Assembly: GCF_003284725.1 (NCBI RefSeq)
Contig: NZ_PGTO01000003.1
Coordinates: 62,001-126,000, forward strand
Source: Paramagnetospirillum kuznetsovii
GTDB lineage: Bacteria > Pseudomonadota > Alphaproteobacteria > Rhodospirillales > Magnetospirillaceae
Direction of reading: 5' to 3'
DNA: 64,000 nucleotides
Shown here: positions 9,103 through 16,793 of the stretch, piece after piece
Numbering within the stretch: the stretch's first letter is position 1
Layout of the letters: each line of letters starts with the position of its first letter
Notes under the pieces: generated by a model
Told to the model about the DNA's origin: nothing
Databases searched by the model: none
What the model saw: only the letters and a program-made list of their open reading frames with translations
Made by a program: the position numbers and the translations under genes

Positions 9103-10310
9103 GCTCCCTCCTTGGACAATTCGAAACGGCGCAGGGCCGGGAAGCGATAGGCCCAGATGGCGGCCACCGCCAGGGTGCCGACACCGCCCAGCACCACGGC
9201 GGGCACGGTGCCCAACAACGCCGCCGTGACGCCCGATTCGAACTCCCCCAGTTCGTTGGAGGCGGTGATGAAAACCAGATTGACCGCGCTGACGCGGCCA
9301 CGCATCTCGTCGGGCGTGTTGATCTGCACCAGGGTCTGGCGCAGCACCACGCTGACCATGTCGGCGGCCCCCAGCACCGCCAGGGCCGCCATGGACAGCG
9401 GGAAGCTGGTGGACAGGCCGAACACCACGGTGGCCGCGCCGAAGATGGCCACCGCCACGAACAGCTTGGCCCCGGCGCCGCGCTCCATGGGACGATGGGC
9501 CAGGACCAGGGCGGAGGTCGCGGCCCCCAAGGCGGGCGCGCTGCGCAACAGGCCGAGCCCCACCGGCCCCACCATCAGGATGTCCCTGGCATAGATGGGC
9601 AGCAGGGCCGTGGCGCCGCCCAGCAGCACCGCGAACAGGTCCAGCGACACAGAGCCCAGGATTTCTGGCCGCCCCAGCACGAAGCGGATGCCGTCGAAGA
9701 TGCCGCCCGAACTCTCGGTTCGAATGGAAAGCCGCGCCGTCATGGCGAAGGTGGCCAGCGTCGCCCCGGTCAAGAGCACCGAAGACGTTCCGAACACCGC
9801 CACCGGTCCCAGGGCATATAGAAAGCCGCCCAAGGCCGGTCCGGCGATGACGGTGATCTGCCAGACCGTGGAATTGAGCGCCACGGCGCGGCTGAGCAGA
9901 TCCCGGCGCACCAGCAAGGGAGTCAGCGACTGACCGGCAGGCCCCCAGAAGGCGCGCACCGCGCCCAGCACCGACATGGCCGCGTAAACCGCCACCATGT
10001 CGGGCGATCCCGACGCCACGATGGCGAGCAGGGCCAACATGACCAGGGTGGTGACCAGCGAACAGGCCAGCAGGATCAGGCGGCGGTCGACCTTGTCGGC
10101 CAGATGGCCGCCGGGCAGGACGAAAATCAGGGCGGGAACGAACTGCGCCAAGCCCACCAGCCCCAGATCCATGGGATTGTGGGTGGTGTCGTAAACCAGC
10201 CAGCCCACCGCCACGCTGGCGGTCTGCTGCGCCAGGGACGCCAACAGGCGGCCCAGCAGGAACAGGCGGAAATCACGAATGGCGAGAACATCCCGCGCCG
10301 ATGCGGTCAT
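9099..10310 (-). CDS. MFS exporter (EntS-like)
   Basis: A 403-residue major facilitator transporter with about 12 hydrophobic segments. The opening (RDFRLFLLGRLLASLAQQ) and the cytoplasmic-loop motif GGHLADKVDRR after helix 2 are typical of the EntS/enterobactin-exporter-like MFS group. I place the start at ATG 10310, preceded by AAGGAAAG; an in-frame TTG at 10331 would add seven residues but lacks support. The substrate cannot be told from sequence, and no siderophore genes are nearby. Its stop overlaps the start of the HD-domain gene (ATGA). Confidence 0.9.
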   Translation of the reverse strand: MTASARDVLAIRDFRLFLLGRLLASLAQQTASVAVGWLVYDTTHNPMDLGLVGLAQFVPALIFVLPGGHLADKVDRRLILLACSLVTTLVMLALLAIVASGSPDMVAVYAAMSVLGAVRAFWGPAGQSLTPLLVRRDLLSRAVALNSTVWQITVIAGPALGGFLYALGPVAVFGTSSVLLTGATLATFAMTARLSIRTESSGGIFDGIRFVLGRPEILGSVSLDLFAVLLGGATALLPIYARDILMVGPVGLGLLRSAPALGAATSALVLAHRPMERGAGAKLFVAVAIFGAATVVFGLSTSFPLSMAALAVLGAADMVSVVLRQTLVQINTPDEMRGRVSAVNLVFITASNELGEFESGVTAALLGTVPAVVLGGVGTLAVAAIWAYRFPALRRFELSKEGA

Positions 10311-10455
10311 GACACGGCTTTCCTTGAACAACGGGCCTTGAACAACGGGCGCCGAGTCTAGTCATGCTTGCCAAGCCGGGGCAACAGGTGTAAACGACCG
10401 GTTCCGCGCGGCACCCCTGGAGGCCGCGCTTATATGTGTTTGTCAGGAGAACACC

Positions 10456-11070
10456 ATGTCCGAAGCTATCATCATCGCCGCCGAGATGCGCGATCGGAGC
10501 GGAAAGGGGGCCGCCCGTGCCACTCGTCGCGAAGGTAAGGTTCCCGGCGTCATTTATGGCGAAAAGCAGGCCCCCGTCTGCATTCAACTCGACCCCCGCG
10601 TGCTGTGGGCCCAGATCACCAAGTCCGGCTTCTTCACCCAGTTGTTCGACGTCGATCTCGGTTCGGGCGGCAAGCATCGCTGCCTCGCTCGCGACGTGCA
10701 GATGCACAAGGTGACCGACCAGCCGATCCATGTGGACTTCATGCGCGTGTCGGCCGATCACGCCATCCACGTGAAGGTTCCGGTCCACTTCACCAATGAA
10801 GCCAAGTCCCCGGGCATCAAGAAGGGCGGCGTGGTCAATGTGGAACTGCACGAAATCGAAGTGATGTGCAGCCCGGAAGCCATCCCGCACGAATTCGTCA
10901 TCGACCTGACCGGCTTCGAGATCGGCCAGTCGGTGCATCTGAAGGACATCGCGCTGCCGGCTGGCGTGAAGCCCTATCACATGGCCCTGGACGCTACCGT
11001 GGCCTCCATCGCGGCGCCGACCGTGGCCCGCGCCGAGACCGAAGAAGCGGCCCCCGAGGCTGCTGGCTGA
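10456..11070 (+). CDS. rplY: 50S ribosomal protein L25 / general stress protein Ctc
   Basis: A 204-residue L25 protein of the long Ctc type. The N-terminal about 95 residues bind 5S rRNA and show the family hallmark [20 protein letters not shown]. The rest is the beta-rich TL5/CTC extension, with [20 protein letters not shown] and [12 protein letters not shown]. The tail is Ala/Glu-rich. AGGAGAA lies 9 bases before the ATG. It is followed after 1 base by pth, the usual arrangement in alphaproteobacteria, where both serve translation. Confidence 0.97.
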   Translation: MSEAIIIAAEMRDRSGKGAARATRREGKVPGVIYGEKQAPVCIQLDPRVLWAQITKSGFFTQLFDVDLGSGGKHRCLARDVQMHKVTDQPIHVDFMRVSADHAIHVKVPVHFTNEAKSPGIKKGGVVNVELHEIEVMCSPEAIPHEFVIDLTGFEIGQSVHLKDIALPAGVKPYHMALDATVASIAAPTVARAETEEAAPEAAG

Positions 11071-11071
11071 C

Positions 11072-11767
11072 ATGACGCTGCTGGTGGTGGGACTGGGTAA
11101 TCCCGGCGCCCAATACGCCAGAAACCGTCATAATATCGGCTTCATGGCGGCGGACGAACTCGTCCGCCGCCATTCCTTTTCCCCCTGGAAATCCAAGTTC
11201 CAGGGCGAGATCGCCGAAGGCGTCATCGGCAGCCGCAAGGTATTGGTTCTAAAGCCCATGACCTTCATGAACCTGTCCGGCCAATCGGTGGGTGCGGCCG
11301 CCCGCTTCCTTAAGATTCCGGTGGACGACATCGTCGTGGCGCATGACGAGCTCGACCTGCCGCCCGGCCGTCTCAAGGTCAAGCGCGGCGGCGGCGCGGG
11401 TGGCCATAACGGGCTGAAGAGCATCGATTCTCATATGGGCCAGAACTATCGTCGGGTGCGGATCGGCATCGGCCATCCCGGCGACCGCGATCTGGTCACC
11501 GGCTATGTCCTGCACGATTTCGCCAAGGCCGACGAGGCCTGGATGGCCCCGCTGCTCGACGCCGTGGCCGCCACCTTCCCCATGCTGGCCGAGGGCGACG
11601 ACGCCGGGTTCATGAACCGCGTCGCCCACCTGACCGCCCCGCCCAAGCCGAAAAAGGAAAAGCCGCCCATGGAGACGGCCGCGGCTCCCCTTCCCGAACC
11701 CTCCCCGCCCTCCGGCGGCAGCCTCGCCGACGCGCTGAAGGCGGCGTTCCGTAAGAAAAATGAATAA
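11072..11767 (+). CDS. pth: Peptidyl-tRNA hydrolase
   Basis: This enzyme releases peptides from peptidyl-tRNA that drops off the ribosome. Family residues are present: [20 protein letters not shown] with Asn10 and the catalytic His20, [26 protein letters not shown], and Asp92 in [11 protein letters not shown], followed by [15 protein letters not shown]. The first about 190 residues match the usual length. The C-terminal 40 residues form a Pro/Lys-rich tail that many alphaproteobacterial Pth proteins share. It is directly downstream of rplY and almost certainly co-transcribed. Confidence 0.97.
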   Translation: MTLLVVGLGNPGAQYARNRHNIGFMAADELVRRHSFSPWKSKFQGEIAEGVIGSRKVLVLKPMTFMNLSGQSVGAAARFLKIPVDDIVVAHDELDLPPGRLKVKRGGGAGGHNGLKSIDSHMGQNYRRVRIGIGHPGDRDLVTGYVLHDFAKADEAWMAPLLDAVAATFPMLAEGDDAGFMNRVAHLTAPPKPKKEKPPMETAAAPLPEPSPPSGGSLADALKAAFRKKNE

Positions 11768-11814
11768 TCACCATGGGCATCATCAGGCAACGAAGCCAAC
11801 GCATGGAGCGCCCT

Positions 11815-11920
11815 CTTGGTGTCCTTGGTGTCTTGGTGGTAAACCACCGCCAGGATCAATGACCGACGTCTGTCATGTCGGCATCGCTGACATCACCACC
11901 AAGGCACCAAGGACACCAAG
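11815..11920. repeat. Inverted CACCAAGG-type repeat abutting the GxxExxY gene
   Basis: The left arm at 11815-11840 (CTTGGTGTCCTTGGTGTCTT, then GGTGGT) is the near-perfect reverse complement of the right arm at 11894-11920 (CACCACCAAGGCACCAAGG, then ACACCAAG). A 53-base spacer separates them. Each arm is itself built from an approximately 8-9 base unit CACCAAGG. The right arm ends one base before the ATG of the GxxExxY gene and supplies its Shine-Dalgarno AAGGA (11909-11913). Folding of the two arms in mRNA would hide that site. Related pairs lie at 28042-28263 and 63077-63165. Confidence 0.85.
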
Positions 11921-12307
11921 ATGATTGAAGTGCCCAACCATCTCGACTCCCTGGCGAAGGACGTCGTCGATGGGGCCTTTCAGGCTCATCGCACGCTGGG
12001 ACCGGGGCTTTTAGAGTCGGTGTATGAGCAATGCCTGACGCGTGAGCTGGCGAAGCGAGGCTTGGGCGTGAAGCGACAGGTGGCGGTCCCGGTGACGTAT
12101 GATGGAGAGGTTATCGATTCGGCCTTGAAGCTCGACCTGCTGGTCGAGGACAAGATCATCGTGGAGATAAAGGCCGTCGAGAAGATCGCGCCGCTCCATA
12201 TGGCGCAGCTCCTCACCTATTTGAAGCTCTCCGGCCGACGCCTCGGCTTTCTCATCAATTTCAACGTCCCTCTCATTCGCGACGGCATCAGCCGACTCGC
12301 GCTCTAG
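11921..12307 (+). CDS. GxxExxY family protein (PD-(D/E)xK nuclease fold)
   Basis: A 128-residue protein of the GxxExxY family, named for the motif seen here as G29-L-L-E32-S-V-Y35. A PD-(D/E)xK nuclease core follows: Asp72 in LKLDLLVED and E82-I-K84 in IIVEIKA, then a helix ([18 protein letters not shown]) and FLINFNV. All presumptive metal-binding residues are present, so it may be an active nuclease, but no function has been established to my knowledge. The start codon directly follows an inverted repeat arm that provides the Shine-Dalgarno AAGGA 7 bases upstream. It lies between pth and ychF, which normally lack such a neighbour, so it may be a mobile insertion. Confidence 0.92.
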   Translation: MIEVPNHLDSLAKDVVDGAFQAHRTLGPGLLESVYEQCLTRELAKRGLGVKRQVAVPVTYDGEVIDSALKLDLLVEDKIIVEIKAVEKIAPLHMAQLLTYLKLSGRRLGFLINFNVPLIRDGISRLAL

Positions 12308-12323
12308 CAAGAACGAGGATTTC

Positions 12324-13427
12324 ATGGGTTTCAACTGCGGCATCGTCGGCCTTCCCAATGTGGGCAAGAGCACCCTGTTCAACGCGCTCACCTCCACGGC
12401 GGCAGCGCAGGCGGCCAATTATCCCTTCTGCACCATCGAGCCCAATGTGGGCCGCGTGGCGGTGCCCGATCCGCGCCTCGACAGGCTGGTCGTCATCGGC
12501 AAGAGCCAGAAGGAAATTCCCACCCAGTTGGAATTCGTCGATATCGCCGGTCTGGTGCGCGGCGCCTCCAAGGGCGAGGGCCTGGGCAATCAGTTCCTCG
12601 CCAATATCCGCGAGGTGGACGCCATCGTCCATGTGCTGCGCTGCTTCGAGGACGGCGACATCACCCATGTGGAGGGCAGCGTCGATCCGGTGCGCGACGC
12701 CGAGACCATCGAGACCGAACTGATGCTGGCCGATCTGGACAGTTTGGAGCGCCGCATCGTGCCGCTGGAGAAGAAGGCCAAGAACGGCGACAAGGATGCC
12801 AAGGCCCAGGTGGACGTCATGGCGCCGCTGCTGGCCGCGCTGCGCGACGGCAAGCCCGCCCGCACCATCACCTTCGATTCCGAGGAAGAGCGCCGCATCG
12901 CCAAGACGCTGGGCCTGATGACCGTCAAGCCGGTGGTCTATGCCTGCAACGTGGACGAGGCCAGCGCCGCCACCGGCAACGAATTCTCCGAACGCGTCGC
13001 CAAGTTCGCCGCCGCCGAGGGCAACAGCTCGGTGGTGATCTCGGCCGCCATCGAATCCGAAGTGGCCCAGTTGACCTCGGAAGAAGAGCGCAAGGAGTTC
13101 CTGGAAACCCTGGGACTGGAGGAAACCGGCCTCGCCCGCGTCATCCGCGCCGGTTACGAGCTGCTCCACCTCATCACCTTCTTCACCGTCGGCCCCAAGG
13201 AAGCCCGCGCCTGGACCCTGCAGAAGGGCTGCAAGGCCCCCCAGGCGGCGGGCGTCATCCACACCGATTTCGAACGCGGCTTCATCCGCGCCGAGACCAT
13301 CGCCTATGACGACTTCATCGCCTGCAACGGCGAAGCGGGCGCCAAGGAAGCCGGGAAGATGCGCCTGGAAGGCAAGGAATACGTCGTCCAGGACGGCGAC
13401 ATCTTCCACTTCCTGTTCAATGTCTAG
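12324..13427 (+). CDS. ychF: Ribosome-binding ATPase/GTPase YchF (Obg family)
   Basis: A 367-residue Obg-family P-loop protein that binds ATP and the 70S/50S ribosome. The P loop is [12 protein letters not shown] (about residues 8-19), followed by switch II in [20 protein letters not shown] with its invariant segment, then VHVLRCFED. YchF has NxxE in place of NKxD, and NVDE at the expected place fits that. The C-terminal TGS-like region reads [18 protein letters not shown] and ends with [11 protein letters not shown], the family signature. Length is standard. It starts 16 bases after the GxxExxY stop. Confidence 0.97.
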   Translation: MGFNCGIVGLPNVGKSTLFNALTSTAAAQAANYPFCTIEPNVGRVAVPDPRLDRLVVIGKSQKEIPTQLEFVDIAGLVRGASKGEGLGNQFLANIREVDAIVHVLRCFEDGDITHVEGSVDPVRDAETIETELMLADLDSLERRIVPLEKKAKNGDKDAKAQVDVMAPLLAALRDGKPARTITFDSEEERRIAKTLGLMTVKPVVYACNVDEASAATGNEFSERVAKFAAAEGNSSVVISAAIESEVAQLTSEEERKEFLETLGLEETGLARVIRAGYELLHLITFFTVGPKEARAWTLQKGCKAPQAAGVIHTDFERGFIRAETIAYDDFIACNGEAGAKEAGKMRLEGKEYVVQDGDIFHFLFNV

Positions 13428-13469
13428 TTAGCCCTCGGTCGCCGGGCACCGCCTCCGGCGGCTTGGCTC

Positions 13470-13493
13470 CCCTCCCTCGCTTGCGGGGGAGGG
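13470..13493. terminator. Hairpin between convergent genes
   Basis: CCCTCCCTCGC (13470-13480) pairs with GCGGGGGAGGG (13483-13493) with one mismatch, between the convergent ends of ychF and the UbiA-family gene. There is no clean T-run on either side, so it may be a bidirectional terminator or a common GC-rich interspersed palindrome. Confidence 0.5.
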
Positions 13494-13510
13494 TCGAGGT
13501 GGGGGCAACC

Positions 13511-14407
13511 CTACACCAGCGCCGCCGCCGTCAGCCAGATGCCGCCCAGCAGGTGAATGGCCAGCGTGACGCGGATCGCCGCCAATTGCGATCCGCGTCC
13601 GCCCATCATCAGGGGGGCCGCCGCCAAGGCGGCCAATACGGTCAGCAGGGGGGGCACCGTCGCCCAGGGAGGCATCTCGGACAGCCAACCCTGCGCCAGC
13701 ATCAGGGCCGAGGCCAAGGCTTGGACCGCCACATAAATGGACGGTGCGCTTTTCGCGCCCATGCGCACCACCAGGGTGCGCTTGCCCGCGGCTTCGTCGG
13801 CCTTGATATCGGGTACCTCGTTACAGATCAGAATGGCGGCGGTCCAGCACCCCACCGTCGCCGCCGCCAGGATGGCCACCAGGCTGAAGGTGCCGCTTTG
13901 CAGCCAAGCGCTGGCCGCCACCGGCAGGCCGAATCCGAGTGCCACCGCCGCTTCGCCCAATCCGCGCGAGGCGAGGCTGAAGGGCGGCAGGGAATAGGCC
14001 AGGGCCAGGCCCCCGCCCACCAGGCCGAAGACCAGGATGGTCAGGCCCTTGCTGGCGACCAGCGAACCGCCGACGGCGGCTCCGGCCAGCAGCAGCACGC
14101 ATCCCCATAGCGCCATGGCCCGAAGGCCGAGCAAACCGTCCTGAATGACGCGCGAGCCGCCGGTGAAGGGTGGGATGCGGTCGGTATTGAGGCGGTCCGA
14201 GCCGTTCAACGCGTCCCCCACGTCATTGATCACATTGGCACCGGCATGCAGGCATGCCATCCCCACCAGGGCCAGCAGCAGCGGAACCGGGCTGAGGGGC
14301 GCGCCGTCGCGCAATCCCCAGGCGGTGCCAACCGCCACCGGCACGGCCGAGGCGGGGAAGAACATTGGACGGGTGGCAAGAAACAGGCGGCGGATGAGGG
14401 GCGACAT
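13511..14407 (-). CDS. UbiA-family prenyltransferase (MenA-like)
   Basis: A 298-residue membrane prenyltransferase with about eight to nine hydrophobic helices. The first Asp-rich motif, which binds prenyl diphosphate through Mg2+, is NVINDVGDALNGSD (NDxxDxxxGxD type), and a second acidic motif is CNEVPDIKADEAAGKRTLVV. That combination resembles MenA (1,4-dihydroxy-2-naphthoate prenyltransferase) more than UbiA proper, but no other menaquinone genes are in the window, so the acceptor is left open. The start is placed at ATG 14407 (MSPLIRRLFLATRP), where family similarity begins. Longer in-frame starts (14482, 14590) would add a non-homologous leader, and 14590 would run into the divergent cyclase gene. 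Confidence 0.88.
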   Translation of the reverse strand: MSPLIRRLFLATRPMFFPASAVPVAVGTAWGLRDGAPLSPVPLLLALVGMACLHAGANVINDVGDALNGSDRLNTDRIPPFTGGSRVIQDGLLGLRAMALWGCVLLLAGAAVGGSLVASKGLTILVFGLVGGGLALAYSLPPFSLASRGLGEAAVALGFGLPVAASAWLQSGTFSLVAILAAATVGCWTAAILICNEVPDIKADEAAGKRTLVVRMGAKSAPSIYVAVQALASALMLAQGWLSEMPPWATVPPLLTVLAALAAAPLMMGGRGSQLAAIRVTLAIHLLGGIWLTAAALV

Positions 14408-14544
14408 GGGCCGATGGTGACTGTCGAGGAAAAGGACGGCGTTGACGTGGATCAAGCGTGGATCATGGACCAGATTGGCCATGAAGGCATCCTTAACCAA
14501 CACCGTGTTAGCTCCTGTGTCCACAAACGTCCCGGAGCCGCACA

Positions 14545-15639
14545 ATGCATGACCTGATCCCCGCAGTGATGGATGCGCGCCTATTGGCACTGCTGGCCCG
14601 TTGGCGCGGCGCGGCGAAGGGACAGGCGATCGCTGATCCGGTGGCGGAATTTTCCGACCACGCCCCGCATCTGCTGGTGATCGAGCCCGAGGGAAGCGGC
14701 AATCGCTATGCCCATTACGGTGCCGCCTTCGCCCGCCATTTCGGCGCCGACCTCACCGGCCGGGTCATCGACGTGCTGCCCGCCGAGATCCTGCCGCCGG
14801 ACCGGCGCGGCATGCTGGAATTCGAATACACCTACGCCCGACGCCTGAACCTGCCGTTGTGGCGCTCCTACACCGCCCAGTTCCAAGGCGGATCGACCGA
14901 GACATGGCAGCGTCTGGTGCTTCCCGTCGGCAACGGCACCCTGGTGGTCGGCGCCTATCCGGTGACCGATGTCGGCTGCGACGGCAGCGGCGCCGCCTTG
15001 CTGCGCTTGGTGATCAATCGGGTGCCGGTGGTCTTGGAGGATGACGGCGGCATCTCGGACCTTGCGCTGTCGCTGCGCGATTTCTGCGACACCCAGATGC
15101 ATGTGGCCGAATTGGAGGTGCTGGCGACCCGGGATTCGCTGACCGGCGTCGCCAATCTCCGCCACTTCCACCATCTCGCCGGACTGGAACTGGATCATGC
15201 GCGGCGCATGGGGCGGTCGTTCTCGCTGCTGGCGCTCGATATCGACCACTTTAAGTCCATCAATGACACCTGGGGCCATGCCGCCGGCGATGACGCCTTG
15301 AAGGCCTTCGTCGCCGCCTGCCGCGTCGCCATTCGTGAATACGATATCCTGGGCCGGATCGGCGGCGAGGAATTCGCCGTCGCCCTGCCCAATACCGGCA
15401 TCGACGGCGCCAAGGTGATCGGCGAGCGGCTGCGGCGTCAGGTGGAAGAGATGGTGGTGCGTCCCGCCAAGGGCGACGTGTTCGACCTTACCGTCAGCGT
15501 CGGCGTGGCCTATTGGGGACCATCGGACCAAGCCACCCCCGAGGCGGTGGCGCCCGATGTGGCGGAATTGCTGAAGCAGGCCGACGCGGCCCTCTACCGC
15601 GCCAAGGCCGCCGGACGCAATCGGGTGATGATCGCATAG
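14545..15639 (+). CDS. PAS-GGDEF diguanylate cyclase
   Basis: A 364-residue enzyme predicted to make cyclic di-GMP from two GTP. The N-terminal about 150 residues resemble the alphaproteobacterial PAS_5 sensor (LLVIEPEGSGNRYAHYGAAF and a Trp-containing beta strand near WQRLVLPVGNGT). A short helical linker leads to the GGDEF domain, with DSLTGVANLRHF, LALDIDHFKSIND and the active loop GGEEF at residues 273-277. The RxxD product-inhibition site is present as REYD, five residues before the loop. No membrane helices are visible. It is divergently arranged to the prenyltransferase gene. Confidence 0.95.
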   Translation: MHDLIPAVMDARLLALLARWRGAAKGQAIADPVAEFSDHAPHLLVIEPEGSGNRYAHYGAAFARHFGADLTGRVIDVLPAEILPPDRRGMLEFEYTYARRLNLPLWRSYTAQFQGGSTETWQRLVLPVGNGTLVVGAYPVTDVGCDGSGAALLRLVINRVPVVLEDDGGISDLALSLRDFCDTQMHVAELEVLATRDSLTGVANLRHFHHLAGLELDHARRMGRSFSLLALDIDHFKSINDTWGHAAGDDALKAFVAACRVAIREYDILGRIGGEEFAVALPNTGIDGAKVIGERLRRQVEEMVVRPAKGDVFDLTVSVGVAYWGPSDQATPEAVAPDVAELLKQADAALYRAKAAGRNRVMIA

Positions 15640-15644
15640 CGTCT

Positions 15645-15680
15645 CTAGAGAGTGATGCATTAATATGCATCACTCTCTAG
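15645..15680. terminator. Perfect 16-bp palindrome downstream of diguanylate cyclase
   Basis: CTAGAGAGTGATGCAT (15645-15660) and its exact complement (15665-15680) flank a 4-base loop TAAT, starting 5 bases after the cyclase stop codon. It can end transcription as a hairpin, but the trailing sequence (CTTCATTTG) is a weak U-tract. It is AT-richer than its surroundings and could also be a repeat element or a binding site for a dimeric regulator. Confidence 0.6.
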
Positions 15681-15779
15681 CTTCATTTGTTGCCCCTCGC
15701 CGGGCGCGTCCTTCCGGCCGCTTGGCCGCTCGCTCAATGCTCGCCAGAGCGCGTCGCCTCATATTTTTTGCTCGGCGCT

Positions 15780-15986
15780 CTAATGCACGGTGTCCCCCGG
15801 CCCCGGCAGCCCTTGCCGCAAAGACTCGATCGCTTCGTAGATGCGGGTCCAGGCCACCGCGTCGTCGCGCTCGCCACTCGCCAGCGCATCCCTGGCCTTG
15901 GCGGCCGCATGGGCCGAGGCCTCGTCGCCATGGCGTTCCATGACCAGCTTCGCCACCCGCCAAACGTCGGGGTCTTGCTCGCTCAC
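15780..15986 (-). CDS. Small conserved soluble protein (DUF6961-like)
   Basis: A 68-residue helical protein, starting MSEQDPDVWRVAKLVMERHG and continuing with alternating charged and Ala-rich helices (AHAAAKARDALASGERDDAV) and AWTRIYEAIESL. It resembles the small alphaproteobacterial family I recall as DUF6961; no function is known. The GTG start (15986) overlaps the TGA of the membrane protein upstream (GTGA), a sign of translational coupling. Longer frames upstream lie within that membrane gene and are not used. Confidence 0.75.
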   Translation of the reverse strand: MSEQDPDVWRVAKLVMERHGDEASAHAAAKARDALASGERDDAVAWTRIYEAIESLRQGLPGPGDTVH

Positions 15987-16204
15987 AGCAGCCACCGGAC
16001 GATGCCCAGCAGATCGATGCCGACGAACACGCCTTGAAGCGCGGTCAGGGCGTGGTCGCGCGTGCGCACGCCCACCCAGGTCCAGGCCAGCGACGAAACC
16101 AGGAAGAAGGTGAAGCCCCACCCGCTCTCCGCCACATTGGCGGCCAGAAACAGCGCGCCGATGATACCGGCCGCTGTCCCGACCCACTTGATTGATTGCA
16201 GCAC
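15983..16204 (-). CDS. Small membrane protein (about 73 aa)
   Basis: A 73-residue protein with three hydrophobic segments: WVGTAAGIIGALFLAANV, GFTFFLVSSLAWTWVGV and LQGVFVGIDLLGIVRWLL. Similar short proteins are widespread in alphaproteobacteria, but I know no function. I chose the GTG at 16204 because GAGGG lies about 7 bases upstream and similarity starts there; the reading frame stays open further upstream but gives implausible sequence. The stop overlaps the GTG of the next gene. Confidence 0.75.
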   Translation of the reverse strand: MLQSIKWVGTAAGIIGALFLAANVAESGWGFTFFLVSSLAWTWVGVRTRDHALTALQGVFVGIDLLGIVRWLL

Positions 16205-16336
16205 TCTCAGCCCTCGATCCTTTTCCCGGAAAATAGCATCAGACCGGATCAGCGGCCATGGCGCACTGTGACGGCACCATGGCGTTTTTTTCTTGACGAG
16301 CGGCTGCCGTCTGGACCTTCCTAATTCCTTGAAGGT

Positions 16337-16708
16337 ATGGATAGGGTCAAGCGACGAATGCCGGAACACAGCATTCTGCGGTGGGTGATGCGGATCGGGA
16401 TGCTGGCGGTTTTGCTGGTGGTCGCCGGGCCCGCCGTGGCTCATGATCACGCCCAAGCCCCTGCGGCCGCTGCCGCCATTGCCGTTCCTGCGTCACATGA
16501 CGCCGATTGTCCCCGATCGTCTCATCATGCCCCCTGTTCCATGGCCGATCATTGCGGCCATTGCATGGCGGCGCCCCTCGCCTCGCTGATTCCCCCGGCC
16601 GTCGCCCCCCTGGCCCCGCCGGAGGTCACCGCCTACGCCCCACCGACCGCGCAGGCGGCGCATCCCCTGCTCGGCTCGGCGCCGCCGCCAAAACCTCCCA
16701 GACTCTAG
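16337..16708 (+). CDS. Exported His/Cys-rich protein of the metal-efflux locus
   Basis: A 123-residue protein with a signal sequence or N-terminal anchor (about residues 14-37, WVMRIGMLAVLLVVAGPAVA). A His/Cys cluster follows (HDADCPRSSHHAPCSMADHC and GHC), then a Pro/Ala-rich tail. The Cys-His spacing suggests periplasmic binding of a soft metal such as copper or silver; this is inference. Comparable short proteins (DUF2946-like) sit at the head of heavy-metal RND loci. It precedes the adaptor gene by 85 bases. ATG 16337 and ATG 16358 are both possible starts. Confidence 0.7.
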   Translation: MDRVKRRMPEHSILRWVMRIGMLAVLLVVAGPAVAHDHAQAPAAAAAIAVPASHDADCPRSSHHAPCSMADHCGHCMAAPLASLIPPAVAPLAPPEVTAYAPPTAQAAHPLLGSAPPPKPPRL

Positions 16709-16793
16709 CACGCCGTCACCCCGTCGCCTTGGACGGGGAAGCCGGAGCGCGTCCGCGCTCCAATGGTCGTGTTTGCCTTGGGAGTCGTCCCTC

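Noticed and set aside
11815-11920. CRISPR array
   Set aside because: Units of 8-9 bases without unique spacers, arranged as an inverted pair, do not form a CRISPR array.
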